Source of the DNA: Porites lobata
Taxonomy: Eukaryota > Cnidaria > Anthozoa > Scleractinia > Poritidae
Direction: 5' to 3'
DNA length: 64,000 nt
Assembly (NCBI GenBank): GCA_942486035.1
Contig: CALNXK010000032.1
Coordinates: 2,802,501-2,866,500, forward strand
Made by a program: the position numbers and the translations under genes. Of the stretch, positions 33,631 to 45,129 are shown one piece after another (positions within the stretch are counted from its first letter, which is position 1; each line of letters begins with the position of its first letter). Below the pieces are notes generated by a model that worked only from the letters and a program-made list of their open reading frames with translations, did not search any database and was not told the origin of the DNA.

Positions 33631-34433
33631 GACCTGACTGAAAAGTACCTTGGGTCATTGTACATTTATACCTGAAAATAACAAAACAACTAGCAAAATA
33701 GATTTGAAAAAGTTTAGAAACGGCGTTTCCACGGTGGTCCGCAAGCAAATTTCCTCTCTCCGCTGTGAGCTTTTTCCCGGTTTTTTACATTTCTCAAAAC
33801 GACTTCTTGTCACTGGTTGTCCGTAAATAAAATTGAAGGGAAAATTAAAGGCTTGTTTGAGCTGGATACTTTTACCGCTAATAAAATCAGTTTGTCAAGG
33901 GTTGTTAACTTATAAAATTTGACACTCGCTGAGCTTGTCGATAAAAGTAGAAAAGAAATCGTCAAAACTGTGATAAAAAGGGTTTAAATTATTTCCGGTT
34001 TTCTTGTGGTTTGAAGAAAATTAGGCTGTGCCTTTTTTAAAGTTGTTTTGTAGCTGTATACATGTAAGTTTTCGCATAGTTTTTATGTAGTTAGGCTTCT
34101 AAGGAGCCGTTCGGTGCATAAAATTATCGGGCGCTGGAGTCATTCTTCGCTCTCACAAGTTTCATAATCATTTACTCTGTCTTGCCTCTACCGGTTTTGT
34201 ACCCTCTAACTGTCTTCTACAAGGGAAAGTCCTCTTCATCCTTTACTTCAAAACATGGCCAATATGTATAGCCGAAAACAGAGATAGTGAAATATGCAAG
34301 GAAACATAAGACGCGCAAAACGTCGAATGTAAGAGGTTGAATGGCTCTCGATAATGTGACGTCACATTTTTCCACTGTGTTGAAACCGATCGCGTGAGCC
34401 AGTTTCCTATCCAGTCTTTCTATTATCCATGAT
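33631..34433 (-). repeat. Large inverted repeat, right copy
   Basis: The reverse-complement partner of 20753-21586 (see that entry), about 800 bases and roughly 85% identical. It lacks a 40-base stretch around the TTGATGTTTCAAGTACCC of the left copy. The outer edge is next to TTCTTTCTCTGTTCAATGRGG, which recurs at 62484-62504. Confidence 0.8.
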
Positions 34434-34799
34434 CTTATCCACTTCTTTCTCTGTTCAATGGGGGTAACTACTTTGAAAAACCTGGTATTGCCGACCGAAA
34501 AAAATCCACACGATGTTGATCGGTAAGTGAAGTACAAAAAAACACTCATTTTCATATAACATAACTCTCAAAAATGTTTCATACTGGTCGTTTTTGAAGT
34601 CCTTGTTCAACAAGCCATTCTTTTAACAAAAGCATCCTTTGACCCACATTGTCAGACACCCCACTCCCCAGGCACAAGTGATGGTCAAATGCCTCGGGTT
34701 TTCCCGGGGGGTATGTTGAAGTTTCGAATTGTGGACATAAGTTTTTTTACGGGTCCTATATCTGATCTTTGATATACCAAAGCATTTAGTGTCAACCGC

Positions 34800-35900
34800 C
34801 AAATCATATTTTTCATATTATTCTTATTTAATTATAGAGTAACGTTTTTGAATCTAATAGATGTTTGATCCTGTTAATTTGAACAATGTAAACACAGCTA
34901 GAGACTAGCTTTGATCCGTGTTCGGTATAGCAAACAGTCTGATCGACGTAAACACCCAGGTCTTTGGCTACAGGTACAGGCTCTATCTCCTTACAAGGAA
35001 TAGAGACAGACAAACATGGCAAATTACGCAAGAGTTGAGGAGCACCGATGACCAAAGGTTTTGTATTTGCAGGATTAATGAAAGGGAATTCAAGCACTAC
35101 CACCTGCAGGATATTTCTAACAGGTCTTGATTTAATGCGACACATGCATCGGTAATATCATGAGGGGGAGGAGACAAGAAAACTTTTGTGTCATCTACAC
35201 AGCCTGATGATTTGCAATGGATGGGAACAGACAATAGATCGCTAGCATAAACTGTAAACAGTACTGGACCTAGTATAGATCCTTGAAATACTCCAAAATT
35301 CACAGGTAGTATGTCGGAGGTAGCATCCTCGATCCTCACGAATTGATTGCGTTGGGTAAAACAGCTTTCAAGCCAAGTCAGAACAGACGTGAAGACACCA
35401 GTGTTGTGGAGTTTCATAAGTAAGGCCCTCATGCTGAATGCTGTCACAAGTCTTCGACATGTCTAACAACACGATCAACGAGATTTTGTTCTCGTCCATA
35501 TTCTTTAAAATGTCCTCGGAAGTGATATAGGAAGGCTGTCTTTAAGAACTCTAGAAGTTATTTTATCCATACCAGGGGCTTTATTCGAAGGTAGACCTTT
35601 AACAATCTTTTGTACTTGAGATTCAGTTACCGGACAAAAGGAAAACAGCTCTTGTGGGTCGCTTTTATGGACATTATTTGCCCGGCCGCAAGACAAGTGT
35701 CGACTACTTGTAGAGAAGCCATGTTCTTTGGCAAGCTGCATCGCCTTATTTGCCGTGATTTTACCAACTGATAAGTAAAACGTGTTAAACCTATTTGATA
35801 AAATCAATGGGTTCTCTGTTTTCAAAGGCACTCCTTTCCTTGGAAGACAACGATTAATTATTTCCCAAACTGCATTCGAGTTTTCTTTGCTATTGTGGAG
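34800..35900 (-). pseudogene. LINE reverse transcriptase relic (L2/CR1-like)
   Basis: Minus strand, broken into three frames. 35831-35505 has VTESQVQKIVKGLPSNKAPG (fingers; GLPSNKAPGMD). 35447-35097 has NFGVFQGSILGPVLFTVYAS and a palm motif changed to CVDDTKVF, where YADDTKL is usual. 35145-34828 has IEPVPVAKDLGVYVDQ and INRIKHLLDSKTLL (thumb). The changed catalytic box, a lost proline in G-V-P-Q-G-S and the frameshifts show it is dead. No endonuclease is seen. Confidence 0.85.
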
Positions 35901-35936
35901 CTCTGTTCGAACGTGCTACGTGACGAATAATAAAAC

Positions 35937-36720
35937 ATGGGCACGTTTAACGTAAATGAGCTATTTGGAATGCTTCAGAGTAACTGTACCAAGAATTATG
36001 GATCTACCTTTTCTATCCGAAATATAGGCTGTTTTTTTTGTTGTTGCGAAATTGGGTCTTGCTGTTCGTCAATGAAAACGCGAAAAGCTCAAATGAGTCG
36101 ATCCTCATGTTATATTTCCTTGATACATCTGGTGCAAGTTAAACAAATTGTTAAACTACAATAAATATCAACTCACCAAACGTTGAAAAGGAAACCTCGA
36201 AGGTTTCTTCGGTTTTCCTTAAGAAAATGCAGCTCATCGAACGCTGAATAGTTTCGAAATATCAGGATTTTTATCATTGTGGTAGATGGTTGCATCATCA
36301 TAATTTTTTTCATGTGCGTTTCTATTCAATAGAGAGATTAAGATTTGTACCACGTGACCAAGTTTTCCCCTTATTTTCCGTTTACTCTTTATTGCCTCTA
36401 CACAAAAATATGTCGTTTTATGCTAGTTTTAACCATAGGAATCGTTCGGGACTGTTTTCATCTGCTTATTTTCTATTCTGAGAAATTCTCAACTTGTGTC
36501 TGACGTTGCGGTAAACGTGAATCTTAATCTCTCTAATGAAACTCTTTAACTCTGACGACTTAATTCTACATATTTTAAAAGCTATTGCTTCTTAAAAGAC
36601 AAGAGCCTTTACTTAAGGCATTGGTTACAAAACGAAACGGGTCTTCATGCGCTCAAGCTACTAATATTGCTTTGAAAAGCCAATCTGCATGCGATGTACA
36701 GTCACACAGCTGGCATCATT
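35937..36720 (+). repeat. Direct repeat, copy 1
   Basis: Collinear with 37543-38160: the copies share a GGCACGTT...AACGT start, GATGGTTGCATCATCA, and AAGCTATTGCTTCTTAAAAG with the following 90 bases. No coding capacity and no element ends were recognised. Confidence 0.75.
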
Positions 36721-37542
36721 CAATGTTAAGATTTGTACCTTAACATCATTACTTTACTTCAACAGAATTGTCAAATTGCCGAAATACTGATTTCTACTCA
36801 TCTCAAATTATTCCACTCAATGAAACAATCGCTAATTATTTCGTGCCCTGGCTACTTCCAAGTTTATTTGCCAGCGCAAAAGTTACGCATCTTAACTTAG
36901 TCACTGGGTAAATTAAATACTTTTTAATTACTTTTATGACAGCAAACATGTATGAGATATGGTTTCACTTAAGGTATTAGAACGGCTATAAAGTCAAAAT
37001 ATGTCGCTTATTTCAAATGTACTCTTAACCTGAACTCAAATTCTAAAAATGAAGCATTTTCGTTGAATAGAACCCGTGAAAACGAAGGGCAAAGTTGGTA
37101 CCTAAGAGCGCTATTTTGGAAATATTAATAATCACAGGGCTGAAATCCGACGCGATACTTTCCGTTGTTGACAGAAATGTTGCAATTTTCACAACCCAAC
37201 ACGAGATAACGCGTTATGAGTAAGCCAGGGCAAATTATAGCAAAATTTCGCTTACATTCTGCTTCCCCAAATAAAGTATGATTGTTTTGATATTTGTAAA
37301 TCATTTCTCTGGCTGTAAAAAGCCTTCTAGAGACATGTTAGATATACGATTCTTGAAAGGTCGATGTCAAATAAGGCCGCAGTTAAATGACCTATTACGC
37401 AAATTAGCACGTTGCCAAGGCTAAACCATTGTTTACGACGCCATATTGAGAGCACGTCACGTAACGAGTTCAAACGAAAATTGTTCGCGTTTTCGCGCCA
37501 CTTTCCCTGCTACAATCGGGTCAGTGTCTCAACAAACAACAT
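36721..37542. other. Spacer between direct repeats, nothing recognised
   Basis: AT-rich, no open frames of note. Confidence 0.4.
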
Positions 37543-38160
37543 AGGCACGTTAAACGTGCGTGAGCTATTTTGAATGCTTCATTGTAACTTAAATGCTTCA
37601 GTGTAACCTTACCAAGAGTGATGAATCTACCTTTTTCGTCCTAAATGTAGACTGGATTTTTGTGCGACATTGGGTATTGCCGTATATAAATGAAAACGCG
37701 AAACGCTCAGATGCGTCGATCCTCATGCTATATATTCACTTTCCCCTGCCTTTCCCTGTTACATTTGGTGCAAGTTAAACAGATTATTAAAGTAAAATAA
37801 ATATCTACTCACCAAACGTTGATTAGAAGGAAAACTCTAAGGTTTCCTCGGAGTTTCTTAAGCCAAAATGTGACTCATCGAATTCCAGTAATTAAGAAAT
37901 ACCAGGATTCTTATCATTGTGGTAGATGGTTGCATCATCACAATTCACGCGGTTTTCACGTGCGATTCTACTCAGTGAAACAGTCCTTGACTCCAGCAAC
38001 TTATTTCTTTATCTTTTAAAAGCTATTGCTTCTTAAAAGACAAGAGCCTTTTTTAAGGCATTGGTTACAAAACGAAACAGGTCTTCATACGTTGAAGTTA
38101 CTATTATTATTGTGAAAAGCCAATCTGCATGAGATGTACAATCACACAACTGGCACGTGA
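37543..38160 (+). repeat. Direct repeat, copy 2
   Basis: Second copy of the unit at 35937-36720. It is shorter because about 170 bases present near 36330-36530 in copy 1 are missing. Confidence 0.75.
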
Positions 38161-38851
38161 AAGTGTTGGACTTTGCCCCCTTTCGTTGTTCGTACGTGAG
38201 GGAATTCGAGTTATCACACGGTAAACAGAATTATAAAAATAACTCATGCACACAATTTGCTAAATAAAATACGTTTCAATAACTATAATGCTTATGCAGG
38301 AAGGATGTATCATGTTGTTCACTTATTATTATTTTTTAGTTTTGCCAGAACGAAAAAAAAAGGTCTGTTGAACTTTGTAAGCGAGAGAATAATATTTTTA
38401 AAGCTTGTTTACAGAATTAACAATACTCGGTACAGCTTTAAGAAAAATAAGCTGCCTTTCAAACTTGTAAAACCACATTTTATAGGCCGCATACTTTCAA
38501 ATTTAAGTCCATATCTAAATATCAATTATTGCTTCACTGGAAGAGCTGTGAAAATATATGATCTTTTATACTCTACCTTGAAGCGGGTGAAACACAACTC
38601 ATAACTACGTACGTTGTACCGTTCGCGATAGCCGAATCGGTCACAAATGTCTTGAAGCAGCATCCATACTAAAATATGAACCCTGAAACAGCTGCATCAC
38701 TGTTTACAGCGTTTGAATCATGAAGATATTTTATGTAATGCTTCCAAACACCTGTACCCGTGATAAAAGACGAAAAAATTGTGAAGGATCAAGATGGCGG
38801 TCTCAAAGTGCCCTTGTTCGACCTTTACCAATGCCATGTTTAAATAGATGC
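38161..38851. other. Unrecognised 115-codon frame and flank
   Basis: A plus-strand frame at 38257-38604 gives a lysine/tyrosine-rich product with no family I recognise. It may be a degraded retroelement tail; I do not call a gene. Confidence 0.25.
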
Positions 38852-39010
38852 CAAGGTCTCATTGGTTCCTAAGCATCAACTCATAGTACCTTCAACCTTA
38901 TTGGCTCTTGCAACAAACATCCCAACATACAAAGCCACAAAGATACAAAGCCACAAAGATACATACGCTCAAACCACTGACATATGAGCTATTTTTTTCA
39001 AAATAGCTCA
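38852..39010 (+). repeat. Direct repeat b, copy 1
   Basis: Matches 39655-39795, sharing AGCATCAACTCATAGTAC and CCACTGACATATGAGCTA. An internal ACAAAGCCACAAAGAT is tandemly repeated only in this copy. Confidence 0.7.
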
Positions 39011-39654
39011 ATAAAGAACAGCGGTTTACTCGTAAGAATTCAAGATGGCGATGAAGAAAACAGCGCAGCGCGACGAAAATTAAGGGCGAATTAAGGGCAA
39101 TTTTGCGGCTGCGTTGTATCGCACTGAAAAAAAATTGATGTAAAAAGATGAAGATTTATAATACTGTGCTGAAACTTGCCAGTAGAGAGAACCTGGGAAC
39201 GAGGTCGCTTGCCAGGTTTATTCACATAATGTTAAGGGAAAATGTATTAAATTCCCGGCAAAAAGGGAATATTTTAGAATTTTTGGCGGCGGCCTAAAGT
39301 TACAGGGCATTACAAAAAAAAAATTCCACCTCTATATCCCAGGAAAATTACTGGTTACTGCCGAGAATTTAAAGGTCAATGAACAATCTAAGCATAAGTC
39401 AGTTCCAATTTTTCTATTCATAGCTATCAAGAGAAAGCCAGAAATATGCAATTCTTGAATTTTTGAGCCTGCGATATAAATCGGAAAACACACCTTAGGT
39501 GTGAAAATTGACACCTCGGATATCAATTTTCTGAAAGCTCAGCTTTCGCTTGATAGACCTGTGTAACTTTTTTTTTGCAAAATTCTTTATTATTTGAGAA
39601 ATAAATTTTTCAAATAGAATGGTTTATAGCAGATCTAATATGTCATGTTTTAGA

Positions 39655-39795
39655 TGCAAAAATCTCACTGTTGCCTAGCATCAACTCATAGTACTTTTAA
39701 CCTTACTGGCCCCTGCAACACATCCGAACAGACAAAGCCATAAAGATACGTACGCTTAGACCACTGACATATGAGCTACTTTTTCAAAATACCTA
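39655..39795 (+). repeat. Direct repeat b, copy 2
   Basis: Second copy of 38852-39010. The two may be matching parts of one element about 0.9 kb long or separate insertions. Confidence 0.65.
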
Positions 39796-40087
39796 AAAAT
39801 GTCTCTGTGGTCTCTGGGAGGCCGGTCACGCTAAATTATTGACTGCAAGCCATACTGTTTTAAGTATATCGATCCAGGTGAACGGCTAAGAATGTAAAAA
39901 AGAGCTCCGCTTTTAGGCTTGGCTAAATCTAAATATTATATACACATACTGTTGTCCTCTCATCTGCAACATTACAAATTACATTACCTATATCAGTAAT
40001 TATTGATCTAGAGTTTGTTTTTCAGTACTTTACAAAACAGAATTTGGGATTTCAAATCCTAGGCATGAGAACATCGCAGAAAGTTAC

Positions 40088-40257
40088 CTGTTGGCAGGTC
40101 TGTTATCAGCATCAGTAACCGTGGCAACAGCCACAGCAGAAGCTGACGGACCAGCACCAGCACCTACTGCTCCTGAACCACCACTACTGCCTCGTGCCCA
40201 TGCTCCATAACCTCTTCCACCTGGTCCCACAGAGATGTTTTCAGAATCCACAGGGCG
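40088..40257 (-). CDS. EIF4G: eIF4G exon: Gly/Ser/Ala-rich linker
   Basis: 170 bases. The acceptor is ttgtctttcag|CGCCC in phase 0 and the donor is AACAG|gtaact in phase 2. It encodes RPVDSENISVGPGGRGYG, then WARGSSGGSGAVGAGAG and a final ADNRPANR. The W-x-(R/K)-G-S-S-G-G-S-G core matches the WGKGSSGGSGAKPSD stretch of the human eIF4G1 linker, which anchors the assignment. The next located exon (16808) begins in phase 0, so a further exon, or an alternative donor, must lie in the 23 kb between. Confidence 0.88.
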
Positions 40258-40506
40258 CTGAAAGACAACGCAGGTCAATTTCTTAGTAGGCACTTCAGAC
40301 TATATGCCAGGGACCCATTCAAATGTAAGACAAATTTAACTGAAGAATGAGTGGAAAAAGGTATTCAACTTTAAAGTTGTCAATGAAATTTTCTCAGTTG
40401 TGTTAATTACCCACCACAGCAAATCCGTTTTGAAACTTTATTTTTTATTTTATTTCACAGCCAACTGTCCCATAATATGTAAACTATTATAAGGTGTTTT
40501 ATGCAC

Positions 40507-40634
40507 CTTAATGTTTTGAAACTTTTTAGGGTCCACACTGACATTTATATTTCTTGGTCCTCTGCCCATTGTCGTCCAGGTTTCATCAGCCTGAGGGATA
40601 GAAGGTCGTAGGCTGTAGCGTCCACCTATGTTCC
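40507..40634 (-). CDS. EIF4G: eIF4G exon: linker after MIF4G
   Basis: 128 bases. The acceptor is ggtcttcag|GGAAC, and the first two bases complete the glycine codon left open by the exon at 55359-55599. The product reads GNIGGRYSLRPSIPQADETW, then a segment ending FQNIK. It corresponds to the low-complexity linker after MIF4G that in human eIF4G1 contains a WNTVPISKGSRPID-like stretch. The donor is AAG|gtgcat, a weak GT site, left in phase 0. Its boundaries depend on that weak donor, but the next exon joins in frame. Confidence 0.85.
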
Positions 40635-41209
40635 CTGAAGACCAAAAGCGCAAGTAAGCAATGATCTGGATACTCATCACATTTTGTATGTAAATGTTAC
40701 ACAAAACAATAGCACATGAACAACAGCAATTGAAAAGCTTTGTGGATAACTGTAGCTGACTCTTAACGTGATAGCAAATTTCCATGTTATTTCACAAGCA
40801 GAAATATCAAGGAAATTAAAAGGTTAAAAGCGAGCGAGCGGCGAAGCCACGAAGCCCCTCGCTCGCGCGCTCTTGCAGGGTAACAAATCAGTTAACTTAA
40901 GGGCACATATGTGACTTTTTTCGGGAAATCTAAGGCTAAGCGATTTTAGAGTGAAAAATATCTTACATCGAGTTGATAGCCGTATTTATTATATAGACAC
41001 GAGTGTTTTACTGGAAAATATACCACTCGTAAAATTCATAAAAACTACATCCGAGACTCGCTTTGCTCGCCCGAAGAGGAGAGCTTGCTCGCAGGCTACT
41101 GATTTGTGGATTACAAGTTTATTGTTTGATATAAATTATAAATGTATTAAAGAGAGCTTCGCTTTTAACCCTGGCTAAATCTATAGATATATTAAATAGA
41201 ACATTACAT

Positions 41210-41329
41210 GGCCACTTAGAGAAACGAAATTTCTCCTCCCGTGTTGAAAAAATATTTCACTCGTTCCGTACGCTCACCCGTGAAATATTTTTCAACATTC
41301 GAAGAGAAATTTCGTATCTCCGCGCGGCC
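41210..41329. repeat. Foldback (hairpin) element
   Basis: Imperfect arms of about 50 bases, from GGCC...GAAACGAAATTTCTC to GAGAAATTTCGTATCTCC...GGCC, meet around CTCGTTCCGTACGCTCACC. A similar architecture, with different sequence, occurs at 59284-59377. Confidence 0.65.
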
Positions 41330-41851
41330 AAGTAATATCCTCTCTGTATTTGTGCTCATATGATGGCAGGACGGGGCTTCTTGTACAGATAAAAACCCGC
41401 ATCCAGCAAGGTGAAAGACGACAACCATGTCATCCGAAATCGGATTTCGAACTTTGACAACATTTCTCAACCCAAAATTGAATAAACAAACCAGCCATGA
41501 ATAACAGAAGGCTGTTGATAGCAGTTGTATTTCATTTTATGCATTCAGTGGAAAAAGACAGTAAAAAACATCACAAGTTGACAAAAACCTCTGTCAGCTT
41601 CAGCTGTCAAAGTAAACAAGTTTCAAGATGCTGCATAAATTTTCTGCATGGAACTCACTTGTCAAATTTTGACCACTCAGAGCATAAAAATTGGACGGTC
41701 GTAGAGCGTGATCAACGCGTGACTATGATGAGAAAAGTGAAAAGCCTCTGTCTTCCCTGCTTGTATTTTTAAGTGACTGGCTGAATTTTCGCGTCCGAAA
41801 TCAAAATGTTAATAGTGCGGGGCCATAGTCACATTAACACATCACTTTCTA

Positions 41852-41965
41852 AAGTAGGTTGAGTTTGATCGTCGGGGTGAACGTAGTCCTGAATAGGACT
41901 GTTGTTATTGACAGTGACTGACGTTTCGACAACCTTTGCGGTAGTCATCTTCAGAGTCAAAGACA
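41852..41965 (-). repeat. Solo Penelope-type repeat with hammerhead-like motif
   Basis: About 110 bases matching the outer part of the repeats at 25787-25976 and 26794-26983. It includes a motif (41959-41915, minus) with UGACU/AGUCA stem I, CUGAAGA, stem II GACUACC/GGUUGUC and an intact GAAACGUC. Of the three copies this has the best-preserved core. Confidence 0.65.
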
Positions 41966-41969
41966 ACAC

Positions 41970-42302
41970 TTTCTGTCATCATGTCATTATTTTGCTGCCG
42001 TTCTCTTTGCCTTTGTATTCCTCTTTCGCGTTGCCTTTGTCTATTCATTCTAGCTCTGTCTTGTTCTGCTTGCCGGCGTTCTTCACTAGAATTTTCTCTG
42101 CTTCTTCTAGCCCTGACTCTTTCTACTAGCCGACTTTCTTCGCTAAAATTTTGTCTTCTTCTTCTACTTCTAACGCGCTCTCTTTGGCGATCGTCTTCGC
42201 TTGCGTGTTGACTCTTGCTCTCTGCCGTTCACCCTCTCTTTGCTCTCTGCTTAAAACCTGTCGTCTACACGCTAAAATCTCTTTGTTGTTGTTTGTTGAC
42301 AT
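41970..42302 (-). pseudogene. Arginine-rich open-frame relic
   Basis: The minus strand starts MSTNNNKEILACRRQVLSRE at 42302. After a frame change it continues with highly charged repeats such as RLVERVRARRSRENSSEERR and RARMNRQRQRERGIQRQRER. Similar arginine/glutamate-rich stretches occur at the start of some Helitron-type and other element proteins in cnidarians, but nothing diagnostic (Rep or helicase motif) is present. Function unassigned. Confidence 0.3.
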
Positions 42303-42607
42303 AATAGCTTTCGTAAGTTGAAATAAAAAGTTATAAAGGCTCTGTCGAAAAATTTTTTTGTTAAGTTCCTTTGAAATTTCTTTTTCAAAACCAGTTGCGC
42401 GACATAATTGCGCGAAGTTGCGCCACGCGATTTCCCGCCAAAAAATCTCTACTTTCCCCTACTCCAAAAGTCCATGCGGACTACTTTCCACTACCCGGAA
42501 AGTCCGTACGGACGGACGTACGCTGACGTCATAACCAAAATTTCTGGGATGGATAGTTTACCAAATTATCTTAGTTATGGTGCTCCGCTCGCGCGCAAGG
42601 AGCTCCT

Positions 42608-42784
42608 CTTTTATATAAACACCAATGAAATACCAAACCATTTCACTTTAATAGTTTTTTGGTGTGAAAGGCGCGATTTAGTCAGTGTAGCCATAGCAAA
42701 GGTGATATTTTCACATGTGAAGATATCAAGTTTTCGCGCGAAAGCTCCCCTGGCATTTCATTGGTGTTTATATAATAAAAACAG
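42608..42784. mobile_element. Foldback MITE
   Basis: The left arm TATATAAACACCAATGAAAT is reverse-complemented on the right as ATTTCATTGGTGTTTATATA, with further pairing on both sides. About 130 bases of non-coding interior include an AT-rich, GCGCGA-containing middle. Confidence 0.75.
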
Positions 42785-43129
42785 TTACTTATGCGTCACT
42801 TTCATTTTATTTCTATGCATGACAAAAAGAGCGCTTCCCTAGAGAAACCTATGAACAAAGGGGAATATACGTAAAGTGAACAGTTCGCAACTTTTCTCCT
42901 ATTTTGATTGTGCTTTGACCTTTACGGTCCAAAATGCACTGTGGGAATTCAAGGTGTGACTGGTCGGTAACATGGCCACTCTCCAACATGACGAGAAGTC
43001 TCGCAAGGGGCAGAAATTTCAAATTTCAACATCGACATCACTTGCCAAATGGGCCACAAGTAATTTCCATTCAGATCTTAACAGAACTGTAACAAGACCA
43101 GATTTGGATCGCTCCTTCTTTAGAGATAT

Positions 43130-43910
43130 GTCCAGAAATGCATGCACTGGCGAAAATGGCAGAATTGGTGAACAATCGCAAAATTGTTAGCAAAATATCA
43201 AAGGAGATGGTATAGGGACCCTTTTAAAAGTGGCGATTTTGGTGAGAATTGCGTATTTGGCGAAATGGTACAAATGGCGAACAACCGCCCAATTGTTCAC
43301 AAAATATCAAATGAGATGGCAAGGGACGCTTCTGAAAGTGGCGATTTTGGCGAAAATGGAGGATTTGGCGAAAATGCGTTTATAACTGCGATGATCTTCT
43401 TTCATATAATTCTTCACCCCGCAGTTCTCATATATGATTTTCATATATTCATAACTTCATCATCATCCTTTCACGGGTTCATAACGAAACAATTCATCGA
43501 CCTGTTCCCAGTTGGTTTATTAGCTCATTTGGTAGAGCGCTGCACCGGTATCTCAGAGGCCAAGGGTTCGAATCCCGTACAAGCCTGATTTTATCAGGCG
43601 TTCTTTTCGCAACTGCAAAAGGTGGGTCTATAACTGCGATGATCTTATTTCATATAATTCTTCACCGCGCAGTTCTCATGTATAATTTCCATATATTCAT
43701 AACTTCAAACGCCAAATTGTTAACAAAATATCAAATGAGATGGCAAAGGTCCCTTTTGAAAATGGCGATTTTGGCGAAAATGGCAGAAATGGCGAACAAT
43801 TACTTATTCCAAATGGGATGACAAAGGGTCCCTTTTGAAAGTGGTGATTTTGACGAAACTGGCAGCAATGGCGAATAATCGCCGAATTGTTACAAAATGA
43901 GATAGCCTAT
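43130..43910. repeat. Degenerate tandem repeat, left block
   Basis: Units of about 105-110 bases containing GGCGAACAATCGCC, AAATATCAAATGAGATGGCA, GGGTCCCTTTTGAAAGTGG and CGATTTTGGCGAAAATGG. At least four partial copies are visible, interrupted by a SINE (43380-43707). The same units reappear at 51078-51240, on the far side of the nested block. Confidence 0.75.
43380..43707 (+). mobile_element. tRNA-derived SINE with duplicated tail
   Basis: The tRNA-like head (43510-43585) has an A-box TAGCTCATTTGGTAGAGCG and B-box GGGTTCGAATCCC, then a CCTGAT...ATCAGG hairpin. The roughly 78-base tail ATAACTGCGATGATC...CATAACTTCA occurs both before (43380-43457) and after (43629-43707) the head. A dimeric or nested insertion is the simplest explanation. 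Confidence 0.75.
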
Positions 43911-44074
43911 TCACACCCCCCTATTTTTTCGTGAGATCGTTGAGATATAGCGCGTCTTACCGTTAATGACGGCCATCTTGATTTTCAAATGTACCCAGGG
44001 GGCGGTAATGGTTCATGATAACCGTCACGAATATAGAGAAGTATTCAGTGATGACTTGGTGTACTATGATAAAG

Positions 44075-45085
44075 TTGATGTTTGGTGTAGTTGGTGTAGT
44101 TACAGTGGTTGGTGTAGCTAGTGTAGTTGGTGTAGTATATGTAGTTGCTGCAGCTGGTGTAGTTAGTGTAGTATATGTAGTATATGTAGTTGCTGTAGTA
44201 TGTGTCGTTGGTGTAATTGGGGTAGTTGGTGTAGTTGCAGTAGTTGGTGCAGTTGGTGTAGTGTGTGTAGTTGCTGTAGTTGGTGTAGTATGTGTAGTTG
44301 GTGCAGTTAGTGTAGTTGCTGTAGTTGGTGCAAATGGTGTAGTATGTGTAGTTGCTGTAGCTGGTGTAGCTTATGTAGTTAGTGTAGTTACTGTAGTTGG
44401 TGTAGTAGCTGTAGTTGATGTAGTTACTGTAGTTGGTGTAGTAGGTGTAGTTACTGTGGTTGGTGTAGTTACTGTAGTATGTGTAATGGGCGTAGTTAGG
44501 TGTAGTTGGTGCAGTTACTGTAATTGGTGTAGTATGTGCAGTATGTGTAGTTAGTGTAGTTGATGTAGTTGCTGTAGTTGGTGTAGTTAGTGTAGTATGT
44601 GTAGTATGTGTAGTAGGTATAGTTACTGTAGTTGGTGTAATTATGTGTAGTTGGTGCAGTTACTGTAGTTGGTGTAGTATATGTAGTATGTGTAGTTACT
44701 AAAGTTGGTGTTGTTGCTGTAGTTGCTGCAGTTTGTGTAGTTAGTGTAGTATGTGTAGTTGATGTAGTTAGTGTAGTTGGTGTAGTATGTGTAGTTGCTG
44801 AAGTTACTGTAGTTTGTGTAATTACTGTACTTTCTGTAATTGTTGTAGTTAGTGTAGTTGCTGTAGTTAGTGTAGTTGGTGTAGTTACTGTAGTTTGGTG
44901 TAGTTGATTTAGTTGCTGCAGCTGCTGTAGTTAGTGTAGTTACTGTAGTTGTTCTTGTTAGTGTAGTTGTCATAGTTGGTGTAGTTGCTGTATTTTGGTG
45001 TAGGTTGATGTTTTTTGATGTAGGTTGAGGTATTTTGGTGTAGTTGGCGTAGTTCGGTGTAGTTGCTGTAGTTTTTGTAGTTATA
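44075..45085. repeat. 9-bp satellite, forward arm (GTAGTTGGT)n
   Basis: About 1 kb of degenerate GTAGTTGNT / GTAGTATGT units. The 9-base period keeps three frames per strand open, producing artefactual Val/Gly-rich and Asn/Tyr/Thr-rich frames that I do not call as genes. Confidence 0.9.
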
Positions 45086-45129
45086 CAAGATTTTTTTCTG
45101 ACAGATAATAACCCAAAATACGTAAATCG

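Noticed and set aside
38257..38604. 115-codon plus-strand frame as a gene
   Set aside because: No recognisable family, no splice or promoter context, and repeats on both sides.
43510..43585. Functional tRNA gene
   Set aside because: A and B boxes are good, but the acceptor stem and anticodon arm do not close properly and SINE tails flank it.
44015..44973. Long Val/Gly-rich (plus) and Asn/Tyr/Thr-rich (minus) open frames
   Set aside because: A 9-base satellite keeps frames open on both strands; composition is dictated by the repeat, and there is no sign of protein constraint.
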